From positions 366,924 to 430,923 of the forward strand of contig JAVKGW010000002.1 of assembly GCA_031460175.1 (NCBI GenBank): a stretch of DNA of 64,000 nt, given 5' to 3'. Below the pieces are notes generated by a model. That model ran no database searches, had not been told where the DNA came from, and was given only the letters and a program-made list of their open reading frames with translations. Shown here one piece after another: positions 9,243 to 18,919 of this stretch; positions within the stretch are counted from its first letter, which is position 1, and the number at the start of each line of letters is the position of its first letter. Source of the stretch: Armatimonadota bacterium (GTDB lineage Bacteria > Sysuimicrobiota > Sysuimicrobiia > Sysuimicrobiales > Sysuimicrobiaceae). The position numbers were made by a program, and so were the translations under genes.

Positions 9243-10318
9243 CGCCTCCTCCCCGCCTCCCGCACCACGTGCCAGACCGCCTCCGCGGCGTCGGGCCGGC
9301 TGAGGCTTCGGGCCGCCTCCCGCATCCGCGCAAGCCGTCCCGGCTCCGCCAGGAGTTCCGTGAGGACGCGGGCGAGCCGCGCGCCGTCCAGGGCCTCCTC
9401 CGGGATCACCACCGCGGCCCCGGCCCGTTCCAGGACCCGGGCGTTCTCCGCCTGGTGGCCGGAGGCGGCTCCAAGAGGCACCAGCACCGCGGGGAGCCCC
9501 AGCGCCGTGATCTCCGCACAGGTCCCGGCCCCGGCCCGGGCCACCACCAGATCTGCGACCGCGTAGGCGTCGCCCATCTCCTCGATGTAGTCCACCTGAA
9601 CGTAGCGAAGCGCACCGCCGCCCGGGGGTCCCGTCACGCCTGCCCGCCGGGGGCCGGTTTGGTGCAGCACCTGCAGATCCGACCGATCTTCCAGGTACCG
9701 CACCGCCTGCCCGATCGCCCGGTTGATGGCCGCGGAGCCCTGGCTTCCCCCGAACGCGAGGATGGTGGTTCGACGCGGATCCAACCCGAACCGGTCCGCT
9801 GCCCGCCCCCGATCCCCCCGCCACAGGGAAGCCCGAAGCGGCGTCCCCGTCCACACACCTCGGCCCCCGAACTCCGCCAGGGTATCGGGCATGCCCACGC
9901 AGACCGCCCGGGCGAACCGCCCCAGGAACCGGGTCACTACCCCCGGTCTCGCGTTGGGCTCCAGGAAGACCAGGGGAATCCGCAGCAGCAGGGCCGCCTG
10001 GCTTACGGGGTAGCCCGCATACCCGCCCGTGCTCACCACCACGTCCGGTCGGAACCGCCGCAGGATCCGCGCGCCCTCCGCCACGCCCCGCGCCGCCCGG
10101 GCGAGACCTCGGGCGCCCTCCCTCACCCCCTTACCGACCACCCCGCCGCTGGGTACGGGGCAGAACCTCAGCCCCCTTTGGGGCACCAAGCGGGCCTCTA
10201 GCCCGCCGGGGGTCCCACAGTAAAGGAGCTCCACCTGTTGCTCCCTCAACGTCTCCGCGAGCGCTAAGAGCGGGTACACGTGTCCGCCGGTCCCTCCGCC
10301 CGTGAGGATCACCCGCAT
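9239..10318 (-). CDS. murG: UDP-N-acetylglucosamine--lipid I transferase MurG
   Basis: Makes lipid II from lipid I at the inner face of the membrane. 359 aa from ATG 10318. The GT-B glycosyltransferase fold shows the glycine-rich loop LTGGGTGGHVYPLLAL at the N terminus, a second loop FGGSQGSAAINRAI in the middle, and the donor site VVARAGAGTCAEITALGLP. Four nt after ftsW. Confidence 0.97.
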   Translation of the reverse strand: MRVILTGGGTGGHVYPLLALAETLREQQVELLYCGTPGGLEARLVPQRGLRFCPVPSGGVVGKGVREGARGLARAARGVAEGARILRRFRPDVVVSTGGYAGYPVSQAALLLRIPLVFLEPNARPGVVTRFLGRFARAVCVGMPDTLAEFGGRGVWTGTPLRASLWRGDRGRAADRFGLDPRRTTILAFGGSQGSAAINRAIGQAVRYLEDRSDLQVLHQTGPRRAGVTGPPGGGALRYVQVDYIEEMGDAYAVADLVVARAGAGTCAEITALGLPAVLVPLGAASGHQAENARVLERAGAAVVIPEEALDGARLARVLTELLAEPGRLARMREAARSLSRPDAAEAVWHVVREAGRRR

Positions 10319-10322
10319 GGCC

Positions 10323-11468
10323 TCACGCCGCCCACCCCCGATCCGGGGCTTTCTCGGTCCGGGCGAGCTCCCGGACGTATCGGGAGAGGTTGAGGCAGAT
10401 GCCGCACGCCACCAGCAGTGCGAACAGGGATGAACCTCCGAAGCTCAGGTAGGGCAACGGTACGCCCACCACGGGCAAGGCTCCGGAGACCGCGCCGATG
10501 TTGAGCACGACCTGGGAAGCGATCCAGCTCCCCACGCCCGTGGCCAGCAGGGCCCCGTATCGGTCCGGCGCATACAGGGCGAGGCGCCGGATCCGGAGGA
10601 GGAGCAGGAAGTACAGGGCCACGAGGCCGGCCACGCCCACGAGTCCCAGTTCCTCCGCGAGGATGCTGAACACGAAGTCCGTGTGGCGCTCCGGGAGGTA
10701 GAAGAACTTCTGGGTGCTCCGCCCGATCCCCACCCCCCAGATCCCCCCGGAACCGATGGCGATGAGGGACTGCACCACGTGGAAGCCGATGCCCTGGGGA
10801 TCCCGCCAGGGATCCAAGAAGGCCAGCAACCGATCCCGGCGGTACGGCTCGGAGAGGGCCAGCCAGAGGGCCAACAGTCCCCCCGTCGCGAGAACCGCGC
10901 CGAGGTGGCGCGCCCGGACGCCGGCGGCGAACAGCAGGCTCAGGGTGATGGTGCCCAGCACCACGGCGCTCCCCATGTCGGGCTGGCGCATCACGAGCCC
11001 CCCCAGGAGACCGAGGACCAGGAGCGGGGGAGCAAGCCCCCGCCATGGGTCGCGGAGGACGGGTCCCCGGCCCGCGAGGAAGTGCGCCAGGTACAGGACG
11101 AGGGCGAGCTTCGCCCCCTCCACCGGCTGCACGGTCACGGGCCCCAGATCCACCCACCGCCGGGCGCCGTTCACCAGCACGCCCACGCCGGGAATCAGCA
11201 CCGCCCCCAGGGACGCCACGGACAACAGGAGCAACCACGGGACCAGGCGCCGCCACGTGCGGTAGTGGATCCGGGAAGCCGCGGCCAGGCCCACGCCGCC
11301 CAGCCCCACCCACACCAGCTGCCGCTTGAGGAAGTAGGCGGCGTCTCCGTACGTCTCCAGGGCCGCCACGCTGCTCGCGCTGTAGATCACCACCAAACCG
11401 CCCAGGCACAGGGCCACCACCGCTCCGAACAGCAGGGGATCCGGACGGCCGCGGACCTGGACGCTCAT
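10323..11468 (-). CDS. ftsW: Peptidoglycan glycosyltransferase FtsW (SEDS family)
   Basis: Septal lipid II polymerase working with FtsI. 381 aa with about ten membrane helices, starting RPDPLLFGAVVALCLGGLVV. SEDS motifs include KRQLVWVGLGG, QPDMGSAVVLG and the C-terminal VGVPLPYLSFGGSSL. Its ATG overlaps the murD TGA (ATGA). Lying within the dcw cluster between murD and murG, it is called FtsW rather than RodA; the second SEDS gene near 28 kb is the RodA candidate. Confidence 0.95.
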   Translation of the reverse strand: MSVQVRGRPDPLLFGAVVALCLGGLVVIYSASSVAALETYGDAAYFLKRQLVWVGLGGVGLAAASRIHYRTWRRLVPWLLLLSVASLGAVLIPGVGVLVNGARRWVDLGPVTVQPVEGAKLALVLYLAHFLAGRGPVLRDPWRGLAPPLLVLGLLGGLVMRQPDMGSAVVLGTITLSLLFAAGVRARHLGAVLATGGLLALWLALSEPYRRDRLLAFLDPWRDPQGIGFHVVQSLIAIGSGGIWGVGIGRSTQKFFYLPERHTDFVFSILAEELGLVGVAGLVALYFLLLLRIRRLALYAPDRYGALLATGVGSWIASQVVLNIGAVSGALPVVGVPLPYLSFGGSSLFALLVACGICLNLSRYVRELARTEKAPDRGWAA

Positions 11469-12925
11469 GAGGTCCTCCCCGCTGGCCCCTCAAGGGCGCG
11501 CACCAGGGCACAGAAGACCTCCGCCCGCTCCCGGTAGTCCCGGAACTGGTCGAAGGACTCACAGCCCGGGGAGAGGAGCACGGCTTCCCCCGGACGCAGG
11601 AGCTGCACCGCCCGCCGCACGGCCCGCGGCAAGGTCCCCACCTCCAGCACCTCCGCGGGGAGGTCACGGAAGGCGGAACGCATGGCCTCCGCGCACTCAC
11701 CGATGAGGTAAATGGCCCGCACGGGAGAGACCCGCAGGGCCTCCCGCATGGGCGCGAAGTCCTCCGGGACTGCGCCCGGACGCCTCCCGCCCGCGATGAG
11801 CACGAAGGGTCGCCGCATGGCCCGGATCGCGGCCGCGGCCGCCGCGGGGTTTGTGGCGAGGGAGTCCTCGATGAACTGCACCCCCTGGTACTCCCCCACC
11901 GGCGCGAGCCGGTGGGGCAGCCCCTCAAATGTCCGTAACACCTGCGCCATGGCCTGCGGCCTGACCCCGAGGGCACCTGCCGCCGCGCAGGCCGCGAGGG
12001 CGTTGCGGACCATGTGCTCTCCGGGGACCGGGAGGTCTGCCACGGGCAGGACCCGCTCTCCGAAGGCCACGATCCACCCGTCCGCCACCCACGCGCCCGC
12101 GCCAAGCTTCGGGGGGAGAGGGCTCGCGATGGCGAAGGGCACCAAGCGTGCCCGGATGCCCGAGAGGAGCGAGGCGCACACGGGATCGTCCACGTCCAGG
12201 ACGGCCACGTCCGCTGGGGTCTGGTACCGGAAGATGGTGGCCTTGCAGGCCACGTAGGCCTCGAAGGATCCGTGGTCGTCCAGGTGGTGGGGGGCAAGGT
12301 TCGTGAGGACCGCCACCCGCGGGCTGCGGTCCAGCTGCAGCAGCTGCCGGTTGCTGATCTCCAGGACCACCCAATCCGCGGGATCCAGCCGATCCAGGAG
12401 ATTGAGCAGGGGGACGTGGGTGCGGTCGTTGCCGCTGAAGTGGGCGCGCCGGCCGTCCGCGGTAAGCATCCGGTAGAGGAGGGTGCCCACGGTGAACTTG
12501 CCGTTCGTGCCCGTCACGCCCACCACCGGGCACGGGCAGAGCTGCAGCGCGAGCCGGGTCATGCTGTGTCGCTCCACCTGCACGGGCAAGCGCTGGAGGG
12601 GCTCGTTCTCCGGGTAGCGGAACCACGCCTGCGGCAAAAACACCACCTCCGCCGCCTCGATCCCCTCCAGGTACCGGTCCCGCCACCGGATGGGAACGGG
12701 GCCCTCAAGCCACCGCCGGATGGCGGCCTCCTGCTCCTCCGGGGACATCCAGAGGTGAGTGCGGCGGAAGACCTCGGGGAAGGTGTCTGGGGTCGAGAGA
12801 TCGTGGACGGTGAAGGTGTCTACGCCGTGCGCGAGGAGGTAATCCGCCACCGCAGACCCCTCGGTCCCGCTCAGGCCCAGCACGTGGATGCGGCGTCCGC
12901 GCAGGGAAGCGAGAAGATCCGGCAT
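11465..12925 (-). CDS. murD: UDP-N-acetylmuramoylalanine--D-glutamate ligase MurD (divergent)
   Basis: Expected to add D-Glu to UDP-MurNAc-L-Ala. 486 aa. N-terminal Rossmann-like domain (HVLGLSGTEGSAVADYL), central ATPase domain, and a C-terminal domain with SPGCESFDQFRDYRERAEVF, close to the MurD signature. The P-loop reads VTGTNGKFTVGTLL: F144 sits between the invariant Lys143 and Thr145, where Thr or Ser is normal. The usual ELSSFQLE stretch is EISNRQLLQLD. Position between mraY and ftsW supports MurD; the substitutions make it a divergent member. Confidence 0.88.
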   Translation of the reverse strand: MPDLLASLRGRRIHVLGLSGTEGSAVADYLLAHGVDTFTVHDLSTPDTFPEVFRRTHLWMSPEEQEAAIRRWLEGPVPIRWRDRYLEGIEAAEVVFLPQAWFRYPENEPLQRLPVQVERHSMTRLALQLCPCPVVGVTGTNGKFTVGTLLYRMLTADGRRAHFSGNDRTHVPLLNLLDRLDPADWVVLEISNRQLLQLDRSPRVAVLTNLAPHHLDDHGSFEAYVACKATIFRYQTPADVAVLDVDDPVCASLLSGIRARLVPFAIASPLPPKLGAGAWVADGWIVAFGERVLPVADLPVPGEHMVRNALAACAAAGALGVRPQAMAQVLRTFEGLPHRLAPVGEYQGVQFIEDSLATNPAAAAAAIRAMRRPFVLIAGGRRPGAVPEDFAPMREALRVSPVRAIYLIGECAEAMRSAFRDLPAEVLEVGTLPRAVRRAVQLLRPGEAVLLSPGCESFDQFRDYRERAEVFCALVRALEGPAGRTS

Positions 12926-12935
12926 CTCAGGCCTC

Positions 12936-13886
12936 CTACAGGGCCAGCCCCAGCCCTCCCAGCGCCGCGAGGGCCGCGAGCACGTAGAACCGGGTCACGA
13001 TCTGCGGCTCCGACCACCCCAGGAGCTCGAAGTGGTGGTGGAGGGGGGAACTGCGGAAGATGCGGCGCCCCCGAGTGGCCTTGAAGTACCCCACCTGCAG
13101 GATCACGGAGAGGGCCTCCGCCACGAACACCGCGCCCACCACCACCAGCACGAGCTCCGTCTTGGTCCCCAGCGCGAGAGCCGCGAGGGCCCCGCCCAGG
13201 GCCTGGGAGCCCACGTCGCCCATCATCACCTGGGCGGGATGGGCGTTGTACCACAGGAAGCCCAGACATGCGCCCGCCACGGCGCCGGCGAAGGGCGCGA
13301 GCGGCGCCTGGTCCGTGCGAAGGGCGATGACGACGTAGCTCAAAAACGCCGTGGCCGCGGTCCCGGCCGCAAGGCCGTCGAGCCCGTCCGTGAGGTTTAA
13401 GGCGTTCACGAATCCCGTCACGTACACCGCGGCAAAGAGCGGGTAGGCCCACCCCAGCTCCCACGTCCCGAAAAACGGCACGTGGAGGGCCGTTCCCTGC
13501 GGGCTCAGGCGGGCCGCGATCCAACCCAGCAGGGCGCCGAGCGGGAGCTGGAGCGCGAGCTTTTCCCGGGCCCGCAGCCCCAGATTTCTCTTCCGTCGCA
13601 CGCTGCGGTAGTCGTCCCAAAACCCGATGGCCCCGTACCCGCAGAGGGCGAGGATCGCGAGTCTGACCGAGGGCGTCCACTCCGCAGCCGCCGCGGTGGC
13701 CACCAGCACGGCGGCGATGAGCACGAGGCCGCCCAGGGTGGGCGTACCGGACTTCGATCGGTGGCGGGGCGGCGCGTCCTCGCTGATGGGCTGAACGGCC
13801 CAGCTCCGCAGCCACGGGATCACGAACCGGCCCGCCACAAGCACCACGAACCCTCCCAAGGCGGTGCTCAGAACGACCCGTTCCAT
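12936..13886 (-). CDS. mraY: Phospho-N-acetylmuramoyl-pentapeptide transferase MraY
   Basis: Forms lipid I from UDP-MurNAc-pentapeptide and undecaprenyl phosphate. 316 aa, about ten membrane helices. Starts at ATG 13886, overlapping the murF end by 19 nt; a longer upstream reading frame is spurious. Family motifs are complete: KSGTPTLGGL, FWDDYRSVRRKRNLGL, NALNLTDGLDGLAAG, MMGDVGSQALGG and SSPLHHHFELLGW. Confidence 0.97.
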   Translation of the reverse strand: MERVVLSTALGGFVVLVAGRFVIPWLRSWAVQPISEDAPPRHRSKSGTPTLGGLVLIAAVLVATAAAAEWTPSVRLAILALCGYGAIGFWDDYRSVRRKRNLGLRAREKLALQLPLGALLGWIAARLSPQGTALHVPFFGTWELGWAYPLFAAVYVTGFVNALNLTDGLDGLAAGTAATAFLSYVVIALRTDQAPLAPFAGAVAGACLGFLWYNAHPAQVMMGDVGSQALGGALAALALGTKTELVLVVVGAVFVAEALSVILQVGYFKATRGRRIFRSSPLHHHFELLGWSEPQIVTRFYVLAALAALGGLGLAL

Positions 13887-15253
13887 CCCAGGGCCTCCGC
13901 CACCCGCTCCAGCCCCACGGCCCGGGAGGCCTTGACGAGCACCAGGTCTCCGGGCTCGACCCGCTCCGCCGCATATCGGGCCGCCTCCTCCGCATCCGCC
14001 ACCAGCACCACGCGCTCCTGGGGCATCCCCGCCTCCCGCGCGCCCCGGGCGATGAGCCCTCCGCCTTCCCCCACGGCCACGAGCAGGTCCACCCCCTCCG
14101 CGGCGCACCACCGCCCCGCCTCCAGGTGCGCGGCCTCCCGCGCCGGCCCCAGCTCCCGCATCTCCCCCAGCACCGCCACCAGCCGGCGGCCACGCCGGAG
14201 GACCCGCACGGTCTCGAACGCGGCCCGAAGGGACTCCGGGCTGGCGTTGTACGCGTCGTTGACGAGGAGGACCCCACGGGCGGTCTGCTGGACCTCCAGC
14301 CGCATCCGGGGCGGCCGGAACCGTACCAGGATCTCCCCCACGGCCTCCAAGGGCACCCCGCACACCCATCCCACGGCCGCGGCCGCAAGGGCGTTCAAGA
14401 CCAGGTGGCGGCCGGGAAGGGGAAGACCCGTCCGGAAGCGGCCGTGGGGCGTACGGAGGACGAACCGCACCCCGTGCGCTTCCACCTCGATGTCCTCCGC
14501 CCGCACCTCTCCCTCCTCGATCCCGTAGAACACCACCTGGGCCCTTGTCTTGCGGCCCATGGCACGCACCCTGGGATCGTCCGCGTGGAGCACCGCCCAC
14601 CCGTGCGCGGGCAAGGCCTCCACCAGCTCCGCCTTCGCCCGGGCGATGTTCTCCACAGAGCCCAACAGCTCCAGATGCGCGTGTCCCACGTTCGTCACGA
14701 CCCCGATCTCCGGACGCACCGCCATGCACAGTTCCCGGATCTGTCCCAGACCCCGCATGGCGAGCTCCACCACCACGAACCGGTGCGTCGCCTCCAGGCC
14801 GAACAGGGTGAGAGGAACGCCCAGCTCCGCGTTCCACTCCGGCGCGGAGACGTGCACCGGGTAGGTAGAGGCGAGCACCGCCCCGATGAGCTGTGTGGTG
14901 GTGGTCTTCCCCGCACTTCCCGTGACCCCCACGGCCTGCACCGCGAACCGGGATCGCCACAGGGCCGCGAGGGGCAGCAGCGCCTGGATGGTGTCCGGCA
15001 CGAGGACGAGCGGAATGCCTGCCTCCACAGGTCGGGAGACCAGGGCCGCCGCGGCACCCCGCGCCGCGGCCGCCTGCACGAAGTCGTGGCCGTCCCTCCG
15101 GGGACCCCGCAGGGCCACGAAGAGCCCGCCGGGTCGCACGGCATCGCTGTGCACCGCGATGCTGCAGATGTCGACCCGTGGATCCCCCAGGACCACCCCC
15201 GCTGTCGCGGAGGCCACCTCCGCCAAGGTGAGCAACCCCTCACCGCCCGCCAT
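13868..15253 (-). CDS. murF: UDP-MurNAc-tripeptide--D-alanyl-D-alanine ligase MurF
   Basis: Adds D-Ala-D-Ala to the stem peptide. 461 aa from ATG 15253 (MAGGEGLLTLAEVASATAG), which overlaps the murE end by 14 nt. P-loop GVTGSAGKTTTTQLIGAVL is canonical. The central domain contains GVVTNVGHAHLELLGSVENI, and the C-terminal domain VNDAYNASPESLRAAFE, typical of MurF. Confidence 0.97.
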   Translation of the reverse strand: MAGGEGLLTLAEVASATAGVVLGDPRVDICSIAVHSDAVRPGGLFVALRGPRRDGHDFVQAAAARGAAAALVSRPVEAGIPLVLVPDTIQALLPLAALWRSRFAVQAVGVTGSAGKTTTTQLIGAVLASTYPVHVSAPEWNAELGVPLTLFGLEATHRFVVVELAMRGLGQIRELCMAVRPEIGVVTNVGHAHLELLGSVENIARAKAELVEALPAHGWAVLHADDPRVRAMGRKTRAQVVFYGIEEGEVRAEDIEVEAHGVRFVLRTPHGRFRTGLPLPGRHLVLNALAAAAVGWVCGVPLEAVGEILVRFRPPRMRLEVQQTARGVLLVNDAYNASPESLRAAFETVRVLRRGRRLVAVLGEMRELGPAREAAHLEAGRWCAAEGVDLLVAVGEGGGLIARGAREAGMPQERVVLVADAEEAARYAAERVEPGDLVLVKASRAVGLERVAEALGWNGSF

Positions 15254-16700
15254 ACCCGCGCCCCCGCAGGGCTTTCCGCGCCTCCTCCCGGTCATCGAAG
15301 GGGATCCGCTCGGTGCCCACGATCTGGTAGGCTTCATGCCCCTTCCCGCAGATGAGCACCACGTCCCCGGATCTCGCTTCCGCGATGGCCTGTCGGATGG
15401 CGACCCGGCGATCGGGCTCTACGAGGCAGCGCGCACCGTCCACCACGCCGGCCAGGATCTGCTCGAGGATGCGTAAGGGATCCTCGGTCCGGGGGTTGTC
15501 GGAGGTGAGGACCACGACGTCCGCCCGCTCCGAGGCGATGCGGCCCATCACGGGCCGCTTGGTGGGATCCCGGTCTCCGCCACACCCGAACACCACGATC
15601 ACCCGGCCGCGCGTGAGCGCGCGCGCGGTCTCGAGCACTGCCCGCAGCGCATCGGGGGTGTGGGCGTAGTCCACGACCACCTCGAAGTCCTGCCCTTCGT
15701 CAACGCGCTCGAACCGGCCCGGAAGGCCGGGAAACTGCCGCAACGCGTCCGCCATGGCATCGAGCGGTACGCCGAAGTGCTCGCCCAGGGCGATGGCGCA
15801 CAGGGCGTTGAGGACGTTGAAGGTCCCGCACAGGGGAGATCGGAACCGCGCGCGTCCTCGGGGCGTGCGCACGGTGAAGGTCGCTCCTCCCGGATCCAGC
15901 GCCACCGCCTCCGCCCGCACGTGGGCCTCCGGCCCGAAACCGTACGTCAGAACCGGCGCACGACTCCGGGCCGCCATGTAGGCACCTGCTGGATCCTCGC
16001 GGTTAATCACGCAGACGCCGTCCGGTTCCACCCGTTCGAAGAGCAGGGCCTTCGCGTCCCGGTAGGCCTCCAGGGTGCCGTGGAAGTCCAGGTGGTCGGG
16101 GGTGAGGTTGGTGAAGGCCGCGGCCGCAAACCGCACCCCGCCCACCCGCTCCTGCGCGAGGGCATGGGAAGCCACCTCCACGGCCGCGAACCGCAGGCCG
16201 CTTCTCACCATCCGGTGGAGCAGGGCATGGAGCTCCGGGGCCTCCGGGGTGGTGAGGGAAAGGGGCAGCACCTCCGAGCCCACCACCGCGCCGAGGCTCC
16301 CGATGACCCCACACGGCCACCCTCCTGCCTCCAGTACCGCCCGCAGGAGGTAGGTGACGGTTCCCTTGCCGTTCGTGCCGGTGACCCCGATCACCTGCAG
16401 GTGGTGGGAGGGACGGCCGTAGAAGGCGGAGGCAAGCGGCCCCAAGGCCTGCCGCACGGAGGGGACCACGACCTGCGGCACCCGGACGCCCACCGGCCGC
16501 TCCACCAACACCGCCACCGCGCCCCGGGCCACGGCCTCGGGGGCGAACGCATGGCCGTCGTGGTGCCGGCCGGGGACGGCGCAGAACAGCTCCCCGGGCT
16601 GCACCGTGCGGGAGTCACAGGAGATCCCGCGGATCTCTCCGTCCGCCCCGCCCAGGAGCGTGTACGCGGGGAGGATGCGCAGGAGTTCCTTTAGCCGCAT
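15240..16700 (-). CDS. murE: UDP-MurNAc-L-Ala-D-Glu--meso-diaminopimelate ligase MurE
   Basis: Adds the third residue of the stem peptide. 486 aa from ATG 16700, which has GAGG five nt upstream; GTG at 16706 is an alternative. The DNPR motif (TSDNPRTEDPLRILEQIL) marks meso-diaminopimelate specificity, so the wall is inferred to be DAP-type. The P-loop is GTNGKGTVTYLL: Gly113 replaces the usual Thr and resembles folylpolyglutamate synthase, but the following Thr114 is kept. Carbamylated-Lys and central motifs (TNLTPDHLDFHGTLEAY) are present. Confidence 0.95.
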   Translation of the reverse strand: MRLKELLRILPAYTLLGGADGEIRGISCDSRTVQPGELFCAVPGRHHDGHAFAPEAVARGAVAVLVERPVGVRVPQVVVPSVRQALGPLASAFYGRPSHHLQVIGVTGTNGKGTVTYLLRAVLEAGGWPCGVIGSLGAVVGSEVLPLSLTTPEAPELHALLHRMVRSGLRFAAVEVASHALAQERVGGVRFAAAAFTNLTPDHLDFHGTLEAYRDAKALLFERVEPDGVCVINREDPAGAYMAARSRAPVLTYGFGPEAHVRAEAVALDPGGATFTVRTPRGRARFRSPLCGTFNVLNALCAIALGEHFGVPLDAMADALRQFPGLPGRFERVDEGQDFEVVVDYAHTPDALRAVLETARALTRGRVIVVFGCGGDRDPTKRPVMGRIASERADVVVLTSDNPRTEDPLRILEQILAGVVDGARCLVEPDRRVAIRQAIAEARSGDVVLICGKGHEAYQIVGTERIPFDDREEARKALRGRGYGGR

Positions 16701-16742
16701 GCGCACCTCGGCGGGTGGTGTCCGTTCGCGATTATACGCCCT

Positions 16743-18488
16743 TCAGTCCCGGAGGTCCGGGCCGCTTTCCGGGACCACGGGTCCTCCGTCCGGCGGGATG
16801 CGCAGGTGCCACAGCACCTGGGAGGCGATCCGCCGGAACACGGGAGCCGCCACCACCCCGCCGTAGTACGCTCCCCGGGGTTCGTCCAGCAGCACCAGGA
16901 TGGCAAGCCGCGGGCTGGTGGCGGGAACGATCCCCACGAAGGAGGCCACGTACTTCCCGGGAAGATACCCGCCCCGGGGATCCGGCTTCTGCGCGGTTCC
17001 CGTCTTGCCCGCCACCGTATACCCCTCGATGGCCGCGGCCCTGCCCGTGCCGTCCACGACCGCCCGCACCATCATCTCCAGCAGCGCTCGGGCAATCCGC
17101 GGGCTGAGCACGCGGGCTGAGGCGGAGGCCCGGGGAGACTCCAGCACCTGCCCATCTGGGCTCCGGAGGAAGGAGACCAGGGTAGGGCGCACCAGCAGAC
17201 CTCCGTTGCCGATGGCGGCCACGGCCCGGAGGAGCTGCAAGGGGGTCACCGCGATGCCCTGCCCGAAACTCAGGGTATACAGGTCCGGGCCCGTCCACTC
17301 CGCGGGGGAGCGGACGATCCCCGCGGCTTCCCCCGGCAGCTCCACGCCCGTGGGCTGCCCGAACCCGAACCGGAGGATGGCCTGGTAAAGGCGATCCGGT
17401 CCCAACCGCGCCGCGGTGAGGGCAGCGCCCACGTTGCAGGAGAGGCGCAGGATGTCCGCGGGCCGCACCTCCCCGTGGGCCTCGCCCTGGGCCTCTCGGA
17501 TGCGATGACCGCCCGGCACCCGGAGGAACCCGGGGCAATAGAAGGTGGTCTCGGAACGCACGACACCGGCCTCTAGGGCCGCGCCCATCACCACGAGTTT
17601 GAAGGTGCTCCCGGGCTCGTACACCTCCGCCACCGCCCGGTTGCGCCAGACTTCGGGAGGAACCTGCGCGTACCGGTTCGGATCGAACCGGGGAACGTTG
17701 GCGACCGCCAGCAGTTCCCCGGTCCGCACGTCCATCACCATCGCCACGCCTGCCCGGGCCCTATAGGCCTGGACCGCCTCCAGCATCTCTCGCTCCGCGA
17801 GGTGCTGGATCACCGCGTCCAGGGTGAGGAAGAGGTCCGCGCCGTTCCGGGGGGCGATCCGCACCTGCCGACCCTCCAGGATCTCCCGGCCCAGGGCATC
17901 CCGCACGCGCACCGCCCGGCCCGGGGTCCCCCGCAGCATCGCGTCGTAGCGGGCTTCCAACCCCCACAGCCCCTGGTTGTCGATGCCCGTAAACCCCAAC
18001 ACCTGCGCGGCGAGAGGACCGAGGGGGTAAGCGCGCCTCTCCTCCCGCTCGAACCCGAGCTGGCCCTCCAGTCCCAGCGCCCGCAGCCGCTGGACCACCT
18101 GGGAGGGAAGGTGGCGGGCGATCCATACGAAGTACCGGTCGGGCACGAGCCGTTCCTGGATCTGCTCCGGCGGCACATGGAGCACCGCCGCGACCCGGCG
18201 CGCGAAGGCCTGCGGGTCCCGGATGTTCCGGGGAACCGCATAGACGCTCTCCACGGGCACGTTCGTGGCGAGCTCCCGGCCGTTCCGGTCGTAGATCCGG
18301 CCCCGGGAGGCGGGAAGCACCAGAAGGTCTGTCCGCTGGCGGACGGCCAGGTCCCGCATGGCCTCGGACCGAGCAACCTGCCAGTACGCCACCCGGGCCG
18401 TGACGAGGAGGAAGAGGAGCGTCCAGCCGAAAAAGAGGACTCGGATGCGCGCCCGGAGCGGGGAGGAGGCCGAGCGCCTCCGGATCAC
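16743..18488 (-). CDS. ftsI: Septal peptidoglycan transpeptidase FtsI (PBP2/PBP3 class B)
   Basis: Class B penicillin-binding protein that cross-links septal peptidoglycan. 581 aa from GTG 18488, overlapping the ftsL stop as GTGA. One membrane helix near residues 15-38 (VLFFGWTLLFLLVTARVAYW), a PBP dimerisation domain starting at SRGRIYDRNGRELATN, then the transpeptidase domain with SxxK in YEPGSTFKLVV, SxN in LSCNVG and KTG in VAGKTGTAQ. No C-terminal PASTA repeats are seen. Confidence 0.95.
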   Translation of the reverse strand: MIRRRSASSPLRARIRVLFFGWTLLFLLVTARVAYWQVARSEAMRDLAVRQRTDLLVLPASRGRIYDRNGRELATNVPVESVYAVPRNIRDPQAFARRVAAVLHVPPEQIQERLVPDRYFVWIARHLPSQVVQRLRALGLEGQLGFEREERRAYPLGPLAAQVLGFTGIDNQGLWGLEARYDAMLRGTPGRAVRVRDALGREILEGRQVRIAPRNGADLFLTLDAVIQHLAEREMLEAVQAYRARAGVAMVMDVRTGELLAVANVPRFDPNRYAQVPPEVWRNRAVAEVYEPGSTFKLVVMGAALEAGVVRSETTFYCPGFLRVPGGHRIREAQGEAHGEVRPADILRLSCNVGAALTAARLGPDRLYQAILRFGFGQPTGVELPGEAAGIVRSPAEWTGPDLYTLSFGQGIAVTPLQLLRAVAAIGNGGLLVRPTLVSFLRSPDGQVLESPRASASARVLSPRIARALLEMMVRAVVDGTGRAAAIEGYTVAGKTGTAQKPDPRGGYLPGKYVASFVGIVPATSPRLAILVLLDEPRGAYYGGVVAAPVFRRIASQVLWHLRIPPDGGPVVPESGPDLRD

Positions 18489-18919
18489 CGACCCTCGTGG
18501 GCGAGGGCCAGGTCTTCCCAAAGCTGCACCACCAGCTGCACCCACCACGGGCGGCGGTCCACCGCGGCGGGCGCGGGCTCCGGGGGCGGAGGAACCACCA
18601 CCACGGCGCGCTGGGCCTCCGTGGGCGGGGTCAGCCCCAGGCCCCGGCTCAGCCGCTCGATGCGTTCCGGAGCGCGCAGGGCCGCCACCTGCGCCCGCAG
18701 CCGGGCCTGTTCCTGTTGAAGGCGGTCCACCTCCCCGCGCAGGACCCGCAGCCGCTCCCCGCGCTGGGCGGCCATCGTCTCCAGCCAAACGTTGACCACC
18801 AGGAGGAACGCGAGCAGGACCGCGGTCCACAGCGCTCGTCCCAGTGGGGAGACGTGTCTTTCCCGGAGCCGGCGGGAAGGAGGAGGATCGGGAAGGGAGC
18901 GGGCGAGGGGCACGGTCAT
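18485..18919 (-). CDS. ftsL: Cell division protein FtsL
   Basis: Small bitopic divisome protein that pairs with FtsQ/DivIB and FtsB/DivIC. 144 aa from ATG 18919, overlapping the rsmH stop (ATGA). A charged head is followed by one membrane helix (WTAVLLAFLLVVNVWLETM) and a coiled-coil stretch of R/E/L/Q (RLRVLRGEVDRLQQEQARLR), then a proline-rich tail. Sequence identity to FtsL is weak, as usual; position and architecture decide the call. Confidence 0.85.
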   Translation of the reverse strand: MTVPLARSLPDPPPSRRLRERHVSPLGRALWTAVLLAFLLVVNVWLETMAAQRGERLRVLRGEVDRLQQEQARLRAQVAALRAPERIERLSRGLGLTPPTEAQRAVVVVPPPPEPAPAAVDRRPWWVQLVVQLWEDLALAHEGR

